Shown here: positions 53,682 to 63,566 of the stretch, in pieces
Position numbering within the stretch: the first letter of the stretch is position 1
Layout: every line of letters starts with the position of its first letter
From: Planctomycetota bacterium
Lineage (GTDB): Bacteria; Planctomycetota; Phycisphaerae; Phycisphaerales; Phycisphaeraceae
Assembly (NCBI GenBank): GCA_024279865.1
Contig: JAJRRC010000022.1
Location: 124,001 to 188,000 of the forward strand
Direction: 5' to 3'
DNA length: 64,000 nt
The notes under the pieces: model-generated
Told to the model about the DNA's origin: nothing
The model's input: only the letters and a program-made list of their open reading frames with translations
Database searches by the model: none
Program-made: the position numbers and the translations under genes

Positions 53682-54698
53682 CTATGAAAGAGATGAAACC
53701 TCTGTCATTGAGGCAGAACCACCTGTCGCGAGAAGGTCCGTCGCACCTTGTGCTAGCAGGTCATCAAGCACCTTCTGAGCTGCTTTGGCAAGGTGTTTTC
53801 CTTCAGCCTTGGCCAATGCCGCAAGGGTGATTTTCCCGTCAGGACTAAAGACCTTGGCCTCGATTTGGAAATGACGTCCTTCAGCATCTAAGGGCTGCGC
53901 CAAAACCGCAATCGGACTATGACAATTCCCTTCGAGGCGGGCAATGATTTGCCGCTCTGCGTGAACTGCCAATGATGTGGGCGTATGGTTTAACAGCAAA
54001 GTCCGAGAGACGGATACATGGTCATCGGTGCGGCACTGAATTCCCAGTGCCCCTTGACTGGCTGAGGGAAGAATGGTTTCAATCGCAATGGGCTTATCCG
54101 CATAAGTGCCAAGTCCAGCCCTTTGTAGGCCACACACTGCTAACAGCGTGGCATCAAGGGCATGATGCTCAAGCACGCGTGCCAATCGGGTTTGAATATT
54201 CCCCCGTAGCAATTCGGTTTTAAGGTCCGGGCGCAAGTGTAACAGTTGTGCCACGCGACGCGGACTTGCCGTGCCGACGGTCGCGCCCATGGGAAGTTCT
54301 TCGATGCTGTTCGCTTTATCGCTGATGAAGCAATCGCGTACATCCCCGCGTTTGGGAATCGCTGCAAGAGACAGGCCCGGCGTGAGACCCACCGGCATAT
54401 CTTTGAGGCTGTGGACGGCAATGTCTGCTTCTTCAGTAAGCAAAGCTCGCTCAACAGCTTTGGTGAACAGACCTTTGCCGCCTGTGTCCGCTAGAGAGAT
54501 GTTTGTTTTTTGATCGCCCTCGGATTCAATCCAAAAATATTCTACTTCAATCTGAGGATGCAAGGCGCCCAAAGCACGCCCCACAGCCAAAGCTTGAGCC
54601 CGCGCCAAGCGGCTACGACGTGATGCAATTCGAATCGGCCGGTGACTTCTTCGCAAAATACGATCTCCATAAAACACCAAGAGAAACAAACCCGACAT
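53682..54698 (-). CDS. hemC: Porphobilinogen deaminase (hydroxymethylbilane synthase)
   Basis: 338 aa from ATG 54698 (54710 also possible). The core starts at PIRIASRRSRLARAQA, about 25 residues in, so the N-terminal hydrophobic extension (SGLFLLVFYGDRIL) is unusual. HSLKDMPVG, the SPRR motif ASPRRVAQLL and the dipyrromethane cysteine in EGNCHSPIAV are conserved. It makes the linear tetrapyrrole for heme and siroheme, with HemL earlier in the window. It is transcribed toward the globin gene. Confidence 0.96.
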   Translation of the reverse strand: MSGLFLLVFYGDRILRRSHRPIRIASRRSRLARAQALAVGRALGALHPQIEVEYFWIESEGDQKTNISLADTGGKGLFTKAVERALLTEEADIAVHSLKDMPVGLTPGLSLAAIPKRGDVRDCFISDKANSIEELPMGATVGTASPRRVAQLLHLRPDLKTELLRGNIQTRLARVLEHHALDATLLAVCGLQRAGLGTYADKPIAIETILPSASQGALGIQCRTDDHVSVSRTLLLNHTPTSLAVHAERQIIARLEGNCHSPIAVLAQPLDAEGRHFQIEAKVFSPDGKITLAALAKAEGKHLAKAAQKVLDDLLAQGATDLLATGGSASMTEVSSLS

Positions 54699-54840
54699 AT
54701 TGACGGACAAAAAAACAAAATCATTGCCGTCACCTGTCTTGGGCCTTACTATAACGAGACTGGCGGATTCATGCAGAACATTTGAGTCCCTAGCGATTAA
54801 AATAAAAACAATTTAATCCGTTTTATTGGATCTTGGGTAT

Positions 54841-56232
54841 ATGAAAAAACAAAATTTATTGACTGCCGCCATCTTCGCAGGATTGGTCCTCGGACTCATT
54901 GCGGGGGAACTTCTGTTTCGCCATTACAGCGGAGACGTGCCAACAAGCTGGCTTGATGGCTTAAATTTCGTCGGCGACACCTTTTTCATGCGGCTACTTA
55001 AAATGGTCCTCGTCCCACTGGTCGCCTCCAGTGTCATCGCAGGGGTGGCCTCCATTGGTGATCCATCCCAGCTCGGCCGCGTCGGCGGCTGGACCGTGGT
55101 CTATTATTTCTCCACCATGGCCGCAGCAGTCATCCTAGGCGTGGTCTTGGTGAGCCAAATCGGCCCAGGCGAAGGCTTTCCCAGCGAATTACGCATCGAG
55201 AGCGTGGTAGCCTTTGATGCTCAACAGGGAACCATCCAGACCCGCGTCTCCGAGGCCTCTGGCACAGGCTTGTGGGGGGCGTTTCAAAACATCTGCAAAC
55301 AACTGATCCCCTCCAATCCTGTCGGCGCGGCAGCTCAAGGCCAATTACTCCCAACGATTTCATTTTCCTTGCTACTGGGCATTGTGCTAACCACACTTGG
55401 AAGTAAGGGCAGACCGGTGCTGGACTTTTTCCAAAGCCTGTTCGAGGCCATGATGAAACTCGTCGGCTGGATTCTCTGGCTTGCCCCGCTGGGTGTGGGA
55501 TGTCTGGTTGCCTGGACGGTAGCACGCATTGGGTCGGTTGCATTGGTAGGCCCATTGGGCAAGTACATGCTCACGGTTTTTATAGGCTTACTCTTGCATG
55601 GGGCGATTGTTTTGCCCTTGGTACTTTGGCTGGTGGGCAGGACCAATCCTTACCGTTTTATGTGGCAAATGAAAGATGCGTTGATGACTGCTTTTGGCAC
55701 GGATTCATCCAGCGCGACGTTGCCTGTGACAATTGAAACGGCTCAGAAGTCAGGTGGCTGTTCTAAGCGTTCCAGTGAATTTGTCTTGCCGTTGGGCGCG
55801 ACGATTAACATGGATGGGACTGCGTTATACGAAGCGGTTGCGGTGGTTTTCCTGTTTCAATGTTTTGGCATTGACCTTGGCCCCGTCCAGCTTGGCATTG
55901 TGGTGCTTACTGCCACGCTCGCGGCCGTGGGCGCGGCAGGGATTCCCAGCGCGGGTTTGGTCACCATGGTCATCGTTGTCGAAGCGGTGAACGGCTCTTT
56001 GGGCGATCAAACACCCCACTTGCCGTTGGCTGCGGTGGGGATCATTTTGGGCGTGGATCGTATTTTGGACATGTGTCGAACCACGGTCAATGTCTGGGGC
56101 GATTCGGTGGGCGCGAAGATCATCACCCGCTTGGCTCCGGACACCCCCGGAAGTGTCCCCGCCCCCGGCAGCGCCCCCGGCAGTGCCCCCGGTAGTGCCC
56201 CCGAAAACTCCTCTGGCAATGCCTCGGAATAA
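54841..56232 (+). CDS. Dicarboxylate/amino acid:cation symporter (DAACS family)
   Basis: 463 aa from ATG 54841 with about eight membrane segments and two hairpin loops. The transport core is clear: the serine-rich SSSATLPVTIE, GATINMDGTALYEA and GIPSAGLVTMVIV. Substrates are glutamate, aspartate or C4-dicarboxylates. The last 30 residues (PGSVPAPGSAPGSAPGSAPEN) are a repeat-encoded tail beyond the usual end of the family. Confidence 0.93.
   Translation: MKKQNLLTAAIFAGLVLGLIAGELLFRHYSGDVPTSWLDGLNFVGDTFFMRLLKMVLVPLVASSVIAGVASIGDPSQLGRVGGWTVVYYFSTMAAAVILGVVLVSQIGPGEGFPSELRIESVVAFDAQQGTIQTRVSEASGTGLWGAFQNICKQLIPSNPVGAAAQGQLLPTISFSLLLGIVLTTLGSKGRPVLDFFQSLFEAMMKLVGWILWLAPLGVGCLVAWTVARIGSVALVGPLGKYMLTVFIGLLLHGAIVLPLVLWLVGRTNPYRFMWQMKDALMTAFGTDSSSATLPVTIETAQKSGGCSKRSSEFVLPLGATINMDGTALYEAVAVVFLFQCFGIDLGPVQLGIVVLTATLAAVGAAGIPSAGLVTMVIVVEAVNGSLGDQTPHLPLAAVGIILGVDRILDMCRTTVNVWGDSVGAKIITRLAPDTPGSVPAPGSAPGSAPGSAPENSSGNASE
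56141..56212. repeat. 12-bp repeat encoding the symporter tail
   Basis: Units of CCCCCGGCAGTG type (12 bp) follow each other in frame and encode PGSA repeats just before the stop codon. Confidence 0.9.
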
Positions 56233-56319
56233 AAAGCATTCTGGTTCTTCTGTTGTTCTTCGCTAAACATAGATTAAACATCATCACCTCATTGCCTTCT
56301 AAATTTTGGAGAACCCCTC

Positions 56320-56526
56320 ATGGCCCGCCTCATCCGCCACACTGATACTGGTCCTGTTGAACTAAAACCTTGTGAAAAATCCCAATGGGTCTATGCCTGT
56401 GGCCTAAGCCAAGGCATGCCGTTGTGTGACGGCTCCCACAAAAAAGCACGCCAGGAAGATGCAAGCAAGCTCCATGTCTACAATGCCGACCGCACCGAAG
56501 TCGTCGAAGCCTGTGACGACAAATAA
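56320..56526 (+). CDS. CDGSH iron-sulfur domain protein lacking one ligand
   Basis: 68 aa, a complete small CDGSH (mitoNEET-type) domain. The pattern C-x-C-x2-S-x3-P-x-C-D-G-S-H is present as Y25-A-C27-GLSQGMPL-C36-DGSH40. The first cysteine is a tyrosine (TAT where TGT would be cysteine), leaving C27, C36 and H40. The 2Fe-2S cluster may be absent or altered. A GGAG Shine-Dalgarno lies before the ATG. Confidence 0.88.
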   Translation: MARLIRHTDTGPVELKPCEKSQWVYACGLSQGMPLCDGSHKKARQEDASKLHVYNADRTEVVEACDDK

Positions 56527-56753
56527 TTAAGATCGGCTCTTATGAAAAACATAAACATGCCTAAAGCTATTTCTTGCTAGCTCATTATCTTGCTGGGCAT
56601 GCTTACCTTCCTCGTCCTCATTGTGCACTGGCGGATGAATGTGGGCGGATAATCCGTGATGCGGATAAAGTCCAATCCCGGTATAATGGAGGTTTCGCGT
56701 TGCCTGTTTGAGGCAACACGCCGCTATTTCTCTGACTTCAAGTGAGCGCACGG

Positions 56754-59700
56754 ATGCCCGGCCAATTTGTCCATCTTCATCTACACAGCGAGTTTTCCCT
56801 GCTTGATGGGGCGAACCGGATCGACAAGCTCATCGCACATGTCAAAGACCTAGGCATGGACTCGGTGGCGATCACCGATCATGGCAACCTCCATGCAGCA
56901 TGTCAGTTCTACACCAAAGCCAAAAAAGCTGGCATCAAGCCAATCCTTGGGATTGAAGCGTATGTCGCACCGGACCTCAATGGGTTATCCTCAGACCGCA
57001 CGCGTCGTGAGAAAACAGGTGTCGCCGACGGCGGGTTTCATCTGGTGTTGCTCGCAGAGAATCAAACCGGCTGGCAGCACATGCTTAAGCTTTCGTCTGA
57101 TGCGTATCTCACGGGCTTTTACTTTAAGCCTCGCATGGACAAGTCCACGCTCGCTCAATGGGCTGACGGCCTCATCGCCATCAACGGCCACCTCGGCAGC
57201 TCCATCGCCCATCATCTGTGCCAATTCGTTTTAACCAAAAACGAAGTCCACTATCAAAATGCGGTCAAAGAAGCCCAATGGCATGCAGAAGTTTTTAAGC
57301 CCAATGAAAAAGGCGAGCCTCGCTTTTACATTGAACTGCAAAGTCACGATGTTCAAAAGCAACAGGAAATCAATCCGCATCTCATCAGGCTCGCCAAGGA
57401 ACTGGATTTGCCGTTGGTCTGTGACAATGATGCGCATTTCCTGACCGAAGATGACTGGGACGCGCACGACACGCTTTGCTGCATTTCCATGGGTAAGATC
57501 AAATCCGATCAGCAACGGATGCACTACTCCAAGGACTTGTACGTTAAAAGTCCGCAGCAAATGAAAGATCTGTTCAAGGACACGCCCGAGGCATTTGAAA
57601 ACACGTTGGCCATTGCTGAGCGTTGTAATGCGAATATTGACTTCACCGCCAACCACGCCCCGGTGGTCAAAGTTCAGCTTGGCGAAGTGCTGCACAGAAA
57701 CCACGCACTGCCTGCTGATGAACAAGTCCTCGCCTTTCCAAGTGAACACCCCATCGGCTCAGCCAAATGGCTTGAAGCCTTTTGTAGCCACATCGAATTG
57801 ATTCCCTTCGATCAAGAAAAAGACGCGGACATCACCGAAGACGAACTGAAAATCCAATGCGACAAAGCACTCCGCCTGCTCTCTGAAGCAGGTGCGGTAT
57901 GGCGGTACGGAACCGACGGCATCACCGAAGAAATTCGAGCCCGCCTTGAACGCGAACTCAAAATCCTCGCAGACAAAAGTATCTCCGCCTACTTCTTAAT
58001 CGTCTGGGACTTTGTCAATGAAGCCCGCAGACGAGGCATTGCCGCCAACGCCCGTGGCTCTGCCGTTGGCACGATGGTTGGGTTTGTTCTGGGGATGTCC
58101 AACGCTTGCCCCGTCCAATACGGACTGTTGTTTGAACGCTTCACCGACCCGGACCGAAGTGAATATCCTGATATCGATATCGACCTCTGCCAAGATGGTC
58201 GACCCCAAATCATCGAATACGTCCGCGAAAAATACGGCCACGTCGCGCAAATCATCACCTATGGAACGCTCAAAGCGCGGGCTGCGATCCGAGACGTCGG
58301 CCGGGTGATGGACCTGCATCTCAGTGAAGTGGACAACCTCTGCAAACTCATCGGCGACGGCTTGGGGATCTCCCTTGAAGCTGCGCTGAAGCAGGAACCG
58401 GACCTGCAAAAAATTTACGATGAAAGCCCCGACCATCGCCGGGTTTATGACACAGCCATCCGCCTTGAAAACATGGCCCGCCATGCAGGGGTTCATGCTG
58501 CGGGCGTGATCGTCGCGACTCAGCCGTTGGATAATATTGTTCCGCTGTGCAAACCTTCAGGGACCGATCAGGTTGTCACGCAATGGGACGGTCCGACGTG
58601 CGAAAAAGTCGGCCTGCTCAAGATGGACTTCCTGGGGCTAAAGAACTTGTCCATCATCGAACGGGCCCGGCATCTCGTTGGACAATGCTTAAATATCCAG
58701 ACCCAACGCAAAGCCATTGAACACAATGCTGGGGGACCACGGGAATTCACCGATCAAGGCGAAAACTTTGACCCACTGGAACTCGAACGGCTGACTTTTG
58801 ATGACCAAAATGTGCTGGGCCTGTTTCGTCGGGGCGAAACGGCGGCTGTGTTCCAGTTTGAATCAGGCGGTTTTCGCAATGTCCTGCTGGGCATGGAACC
58901 TGATCGGCTTGAAGACCTCATCGCAGCCAATGCGTTGTATCGCCCGGGACCGATGGCGTTGATCCCCGATTACAACGACCGCAAACATGGCCGTCAGGAA
59001 GTCCCCAAGGTTCATCCCGTGGTCGATGAAATCACCGCGGAGACCTATGGCATCATGGTCTACCAGGAACAGGTCATGCTCATCGCCCACCGACTGGGCG
59101 ATATTCCCCTGCGCGATGCGTATAGCCTCATTAAAGCGATCAGTAAAAAGAAAGTGGACGTCATCGACGCCAACCGTGCCAAGTTCCTCGAAGGCGCGCA
59201 GGAAAAAGGACTCGCCAAGGATAAAGCTGACGAGCTATTCGACCTGATCCTCAAGTTTGCCGGCTACGGCTTTAATAAATCTCACTCCACCGGCTATGCC
59301 ATTATTGCCTATCAGACGGCCTACCTAAAAACCTATTTCCCCGTGCAATACATGGCGGCGGTGCTGACGTATGAATCAGGGACCACCGAAAAAGTCGTCG
59401 AATACATCGACGAATGCAAACGCGTTCGCCTCCCCAACGGCAAACGTGGTATCGAAGTCAAACCGCCAGACATCAACCACTCTGAAATCGGCTTCACCGT
59501 TGTCTATGGCGACTCTGAAGCACGTGAACCTCACACCGGACATATCCGCTTTGGCCTTAATGCGGTCAAAGGCGTGGGCGAAAAAGCAATTGTTTCGATC
59601 CTCGAAGCACGTGAAAAAGATGGATACTTTAAAAGCCTCCATGATTTCTGTGAACGAATCTCACTGCGGGCCGTCAACCGCGCGACCATCGAAGCACTCA

Positions 59701-60737
59701 TCAAATGCGGAGCATTCGACGCCATCCATGGCATCGAAAAACGTGCGGCAATGGTCCAAGGCATGGCCGACGCGATCAGCAACGGTCAACGAGCCGCTGA
59801 AGATCGCAAAGCTGGACAAATGAACTTTTTCGAATCACTTGCCGAGCAAGACCCCACACCTCAGGATCAGACCGCTGAGGCAACCTTGCCTCAGGTCACC
59901 CCCTGGAACACGCGAGAACAACTCGAACACGAAAAATCGGTGCTGGGCTTTTATGTCTCCAGCCATCCGATGGATGAATACCGTGACACCCTTGACCGAT
60001 TCAGCAATGCCTCCATTGCCGATGTCAAACAAATGAAAGCAGAACTAGAGGTCACCCTCAGCGGCATGCTCACCCGGGTCCGAACGACGTTTGTCAAAAA
60101 TGGACGCAGCGCAGGCCAAAAAATGGCCATGATCACCCTTGAAGATCAGACCGAATCCCTCGACGGCGTGGTCTTTTCAGATTCTTATGCCATTTTCTCG
60201 CATCTTCTGGAATCTGATGCCATTGTGCTGCTCAAGGGGAATATTGATCGCCGCCGCAAGGAACCCTCGATTATTGTCAACCAGGTCATCCCCGTAGAAC
60301 AGGCTGCTGAACAACTGACTGCTGCGGTCAAGATCACCTTGTCGCCCCGTGAACAAAGTTCAGACCCCCAAAATAAAGACACGGGGTTCAATGGCGAGTT
60401 CTCCCAGCTCAAAGCCCTTTTGTATCAGGCCCGCCATCAAACCACCGACAAAGTCCCCGGCGCAGCCCCCGGAGCAGGTGTGTTTTTTGAAATCCATGAA
60501 CAGGACAAAATCATCCGGCTGCGGGCCAATGACGTTAAAGTTCGTGTAACCGCAGACTTACCCGACCGAATCGCTACTTTGCTCCGATCCCCGGGCTGTT
60601 GTGAACTACTGGGTCCTCCCAAGCTGATGCCCAAAGAAAACAAGGTTCAAGCCGACGATCCTGCCCCGCAAAAATTGGCACCTGCCGGGGCTACCGGGGG
60701 CACCGACGCATCTTGCGCCTCGATTGATCGGTATTAA
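56754..60737 (+). CDS. dnaE: DNA polymerase III alpha subunit
   Basis: 1327 aa from ATG 56754 (GTG 56742 possible), longer than the usual 1150-1200. Domain order: PHP (FVHLHLHSEFSLLDGAN), palm with catalytic aspartates in YPDIDIDLC, fingers, tandem HhH, OB fold (LEVTLSGMLTRVRTTF) and a C-terminal domain. The motif RGSAVGTMVGF and KIDLLGLKNL-type MDFLGLKNLSII are conserved. A repeat-encoded PGAAPGAG lies at about residue 1235 and the end (GATGGTDASC) is also low complexity. rpsB follows after a structured leader. Confidence 0.96.
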   Translation: MPGQFVHLHLHSEFSLLDGANRIDKLIAHVKDLGMDSVAITDHGNLHAACQFYTKAKKAGIKPILGIEAYVAPDLNGLSSDRTRREKTGVADGGFHLVLLAENQTGWQHMLKLSSDAYLTGFYFKPRMDKSTLAQWADGLIAINGHLGSSIAHHLCQFVLTKNEVHYQNAVKEAQWHAEVFKPNEKGEPRFYIELQSHDVQKQQEINPHLIRLAKELDLPLVCDNDAHFLTEDDWDAHDTLCCISMGKIKSDQQRMHYSKDLYVKSPQQMKDLFKDTPEAFENTLAIAERCNANIDFTANHAPVVKVQLGEVLHRNHALPADEQVLAFPSEHPIGSAKWLEAFCSHIELIPFDQEKDADITEDELKIQCDKALRLLSEAGAVWRYGTDGITEEIRARLERELKILADKSISAYFLIVWDFVNEARRRGIAANARGSAVGTMVGFVLGMSNACPVQYGLLFERFTDPDRSEYPDIDIDLCQDGRPQIIEYVREKYGHVAQIITYGTLKARAAIRDVGRVMDLHLSEVDNLCKLIGDGLGISLEAALKQEPDLQKIYDESPDHRRVYDTAIRLENMARHAGVHAAGVIVATQPLDNIVPLCKPSGTDQVVTQWDGPTCEKVGLLKMDFLGLKNLSIIERARHLVGQCLNIQTQRKAIEHNAGGPREFTDQGENFDPLELERLTFDDQNVLGLFRRGETAAVFQFESGGFRNVLLGMEPDRLEDLIAANALYRPGPMALIPDYNDRKHGRQEVPKVHPVVDEITAETYGIMVYQEQVMLIAHRLGDIPLRDAYSLIKAISKKKVDVIDANRAKFLEGAQEKGLAKDKADELFDLILKFAGYGFNKSHSTGYAIIAYQTAYLKTYFPVQYMAAVLTYESGTTEKVVEYIDECKRVRLPNGKRGIEVKPPDINHSEIGFTVVYGDSEAREPHTGHIRFGLNAVKGVGEKAIVSILEAREKDGYFKSLHDFCERISLRAVNRATIEALIKCGAFDAIHGIEKRAAMVQGMADAISNGQRAAEDRKAGQMNFFESLAEQDPTPQDQTAEATLPQVTPWNTREQLEHEKSVLGFYVSSHPMDEYRDTLDRFSNASIADVKQMKAELEVTLSGMLTRVRTTFVKNGRSAGQKMAMITLEDQTESLDGVVFSDSYAIFSHLLESDAIVLLKGNIDRRRKEPSIIVNQVIPVEQAAEQLTAAVKITLSPREQSSDPQNKDTGFNGEFSQLKALLYQARHQTTDKVPGAAPGAGVFFEIHEQDKIIRLRANDVKVRVTADLPDRIATLLRSPGCCELLGPPKLMPKENKVQADDPAPQKLAPAGATGGTDASCASIDRY

Positions 60738-60773
60738 GCCTGCAACTAGCCCCCTCTTGAATCCGGCCGACAC

Positions 60774-60801
60774 TTGCAGTGATTGGGCCCCTTGTTACAA
60801 T
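60774..60801 (+). promoter_or_regulatory. Sigma-70-type promoter for rpsB
   Basis: TTGCAG and TACAAT are separated by 16 bases, 37 bases after the dnaE stop codon. Transcription would start near 60808, giving a leader of more than 200 bases. Confidence 0.55.
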
Positions 60802-60835
60802 GATGGATCAGTCGTGGTGGGCTACCAGCGACTGA

Positions 60836-60875
60836 AAAGCGTGGCAATAAGGACGTTGCCGCTTTCAAATTTTTT
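60836..60875 (+). terminator. Hairpin with T-run in the rpsB leader (possible attenuator)
   Basis: AAAGC-GT-GGCAA pairs with TTGCC-GCTTT and is followed by CAAATTTTTT. It lies about 30 bases after the predicted transcription start, and 149 bases before rpsB. It could be the dnaE terminator or an attenuator of rpsB-tsf. Confidence 0.5.
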
Positions 60876-61023
60876 GTGTGTTTGATGTTTGCCAGCAATA
60901 ACGCGGGCATTCGTTTTTTTGTCAAGCGCCCCTGAAAGTCAAAGTGACTGGCGTGATAGCGCGTCAGGTTGGCCTGCACTTTTTGGCTGGTGTCGCTGCC
61001 TCTGAAAAGAAAGAGTAATTGTT

Positions 61024-61932
61024 ATGGCATCCATGGTTAAGGATCTAATCGACGCGGGTATCCATTTTCGACACCGCACCACCCACTGGAACCCAAAGAT
61101 GGCTCCGTACATCTTCGGCAAACGAAACAAAATCCATATCATCGACGTGCGAGCCACCATCAAAGGCCTGCTCCTAGCACGTAAGTTCCTCACCCGTGTC
61201 ACCGCAAGCGGCAAAGATGTGCTCTTCGTCGGCACCAAACGACAAGCCAAGGGTTGCCTCGAACAACTCGTCAGCGAAACCGAAATGCACTACGTGACCG
61301 AACGTTGGCTCGGCGGCACGTTAACCAACTTCCGCACCATTCGTGAACGTCTCAAGCGACTCGAAGAACTCGAAGCACTCGAAGAATCAGGCGAAATCAA
61401 TTCCTACTCCAAAAAAATGGAATCCCAACTTCGTCGTGAAAAGAATAAAATCAACCGCAACCTCGACGGCATCCGAAAAATGACCAAGCTCCCCGGTGCC
61501 CTAGTCGTCATCGATGTCAGTCGTGAAACCAATGCTCTTAAAGAAGCCCGCAAGCTGGGTATTCCAACCGTGTGCTTGATTGATACGGATTCTGATCCTG
61601 ATTACGCAGACATTCCGATCCCAGGCAACGATGATGCCATGCGATCTATTGAAGTGGTGACCACCGCTCTTTGTGCTGCGATCCAAGAAGGCAAGCAAGC
61701 TCGTGCAATCGAAAAGCAGAGCAAAGAAGATTCTCAGTCTTCAGAACCTCAGCGTAAGCGAAGCAGCCGATCCCAGTTCCGTGCAGCCGAAGAAGTTCCG
61801 GCAACTGAAGCACCTGCTGCAACCGAAGCACCTGCTGCTCCGGCAACTGAAGCTCCTGCTGCACCTGCTGCGGACCCAGCTCCTGTTGCCGCTGAAGCAA
61901 ACACCCCTGCACCCAAAGTGGCATCTGAATAA
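61024..61932 (+). CDS. rpsB: 30S ribosomal protein S2
   Basis: 302 aa. The core (MVKDLIDAGIHFRHRTTHWNPKM, FVGTKRQAKGCLEQL, RWLGGTLTNFRTIRERLKRL, IPIPGNDDAMRSIE) is fully conserved. The last 60 residues form an Ala/Pro/Glu-rich extension (ATEAPAAPATEAPAAPAADP), an extended tail not seen in model S2 proteins. It is made of near-repeats of PAATEAPAA type encoded by GCACCTGCTG-like units. tsf follows, the usual order. Confidence 0.97.
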   Translation: MASMVKDLIDAGIHFRHRTTHWNPKMAPYIFGKRNKIHIIDVRATIKGLLLARKFLTRVTASGKDVLFVGTKRQAKGCLEQLVSETEMHYVTERWLGGTLTNFRTIRERLKRLEELEALEESGEINSYSKKMESQLRREKNKINRNLDGIRKMTKLPGALVVIDVSRETNALKEARKLGIPTVCLIDTDSDPDYADIPIPGNDDAMRSIEVVTTALCAAIQEGKQARAIEKQSKEDSQSSEPQRKRSSRSQFRAAEEVPATEAPAATEAPAAPATEAPAAPAADPAPVAAEANTPAPKVASE

Positions 61933-62003
61933 AAGAGTAAACTGACCCACTTTTCGAATATTTAACTTTTTTCACCAAATAACCCCTAATTGGAGGAAAC
62001 GAT

Positions 62004-62807
62004 ATGGCGATTGCCGCCAAAGACGTGATGGCTCTGCGTAAACGCACAGGCGTTGGCATGATGGACTGTAAAAAAGCCTTGACCGAGGCCGATGGCGATG
62101 CCGAAAAAGCCATCGAAATCTTACGAGAAAAGCTCAAAGGCAAGATGGACGAACGGTCCGACCGTGAAGCTGGCGAAGGTGCCATTGCCATCGCTCAGAC
62201 CGACGGTGCCATTGCCATCATTGAACTGCGATCTGAAACAGACTTCACCGCTCGCAACGATGATTTCCTGGCAACAGCTCAGAAAACAGCCGAGATTATT
62301 CTTGCTGGCGATGATGGTGAAACCACCGAAGCCAATGCTGAAATTACTGAAATGGTCGATCAACTGCGAATCACCATCAAAGAAAACATCAGCTTCGCCC
62401 GAGGCCTCAAAATCTCAGGCCCCAAGGTCGGTAGCTATGTCCACTTTGATAAAAAAACAGGTTCCATCATCGCTGGCGATGGTGAACTGAGCGATGAACT
62501 GCTCACCGGCGTGGCCATGCACATCACCGCATCCACCCCAACACCTCTGGGTGTTGATCAGGACAGCTTGCCTCAAGAGCAAGTTGAAGCGGCACGCAAT
62601 GCTGCCATCAACGAAGCCAAAGAGTCTGGCAAGCCTCAGGAAATCGCTGAGAAAATCGCCACCGGCAAACTCCGCAAATGGGTCGACGAGAACACCCTGC
62701 TCGGCCAGATTTATCTCCGCGAAATGGACGCCAAAAAGCCTGTTCGAGATTTTTTGCCACAGGGTTCAACCCTTCAGTCCTTCGTCCGATATGCTGTGGG
62801 TAGCTAA
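62004..62807 (+). CDS. tsf: Elongation factor Ts
   Basis: Nucleotide exchange factor for EF-Tu; 267 aa. The N-terminal UBA-like domain (DVMALRKRTGVGMMDCKKAL) and the core motif LRSETDFTARNDDF are conserved. A perfect GGAGG Shine-Dalgarno precedes the ATG. Confidence 0.97.
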   Translation: MAIAAKDVMALRKRTGVGMMDCKKALTEADGDAEKAIEILREKLKGKMDERSDREAGEGAIAIAQTDGAIAIIELRSETDFTARNDDFLATAQKTAEIILAGDDGETTEANAEITEMVDQLRITIKENISFARGLKISGPKVGSYVHFDKKTGSIIAGDGELSDELLTGVAMHITASTPTPLGVDQDSLPQEQVEAARNAAINEAKESGKPQEIAEKIATGKLRKWVDENTLLGQIYLREMDAKKPVRDFLPQGSTLQSFVRYAVGS

Positions 62808-62839
62808 AATAAGCCCACTGACAATTAAATATCAAGAAA

Positions 62840-62873
62840 CAGACGAGTCTTTCAATGGCTCGTCTGTTTTTTT
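62840..62873 (+). terminator. Terminator of rpsB-tsf
   Basis: CAGACGAG pairs perfectly with CTCGTCTG over an 11-base loop and is followed by TTTTTTT, 32 bases after the tsf stop codon. The remaining bases up to 63090 hold nothing clear. Confidence 0.93.
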
Positions 62874-63090
62874 AGATACCCAACAAATTCCCCTTGTTTT
62901 AGATGATTTAATCTCATTGGCCGCATGACAGGGCTGGGTTTCTGTCCAATAATGTTAACTTGATGGCGTTCTTTGTATAAGTTTTCTGACAAAAATGCCG
63001 ATGAAATCAGTGTCAAGGGGGAGGCACATTGAGCGATGGATGCCGATGTGTACTAGACGTTTTTCCTTTTCGTCGTGCAAAGGACGGTAC

Positions 63091-63534
63091 ATGCCCACGC
63101 AAAACGCCTCATTAACGTTGTCTCGATCCCCCAAGCCAGGCAAAAAATACTTCACCGCCGATGAAGCCAATCGCTCTTTGGCGTATATCAGCCCGGTCAC
63201 TGATGACCTCATGAGTTGTTACACGCAAGTCGTGAATATTCGCCGTCGCATTGAGCAGCCCAATGAGGGCGATAGCCGTGAACAGCTTGAAACTCATTAT
63301 GAAAAGACAATGGATCGCCTCAGCGATCTGGTTGATGAGTTGCATTATGCGGGTGTGGAACTGAAGGATTTTGAACGGGGTCTCATTGACTTCCCATCGA
63401 TCCATGAGGGCCGCGAGATTTACCTCTGCTGGCAGTTCGGCGAAGAACAGCTCCTCGCATGGCATGAAACCGATGCAGGCTATGCAGGCAGGCAGGACAT
63501 CGCCCTGCTCCTCGAACGCTCTCAAGCGGCGTAA
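63091..63534 (+). CDS. DUF2203 family protein
   Basis: 147 aa from ATG 63091 (MPTQNASL). The family pattern is clear: [15 protein letters not shown], a long helix, [45 protein letters not shown]. Function unknown. The open frame continues upstream to 62995 without family resemblance. Confidence 0.85.
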   Translation: MPTQNASLTLSRSPKPGKKYFTADEANRSLAYISPVTDDLMSCYTQVVNIRRRIEQPNEGDSREQLETHYEKTMDRLSDLVDELHYAGVELKDFERGLIDFPSIHEGREIYLCWQFGEEQLLAWHETDAGYAGRQDIALLLERSQAA

Positions 63535-63566
63535 GAAGTTGCCCGTTATCAGTAAGAGCAGAGGCC

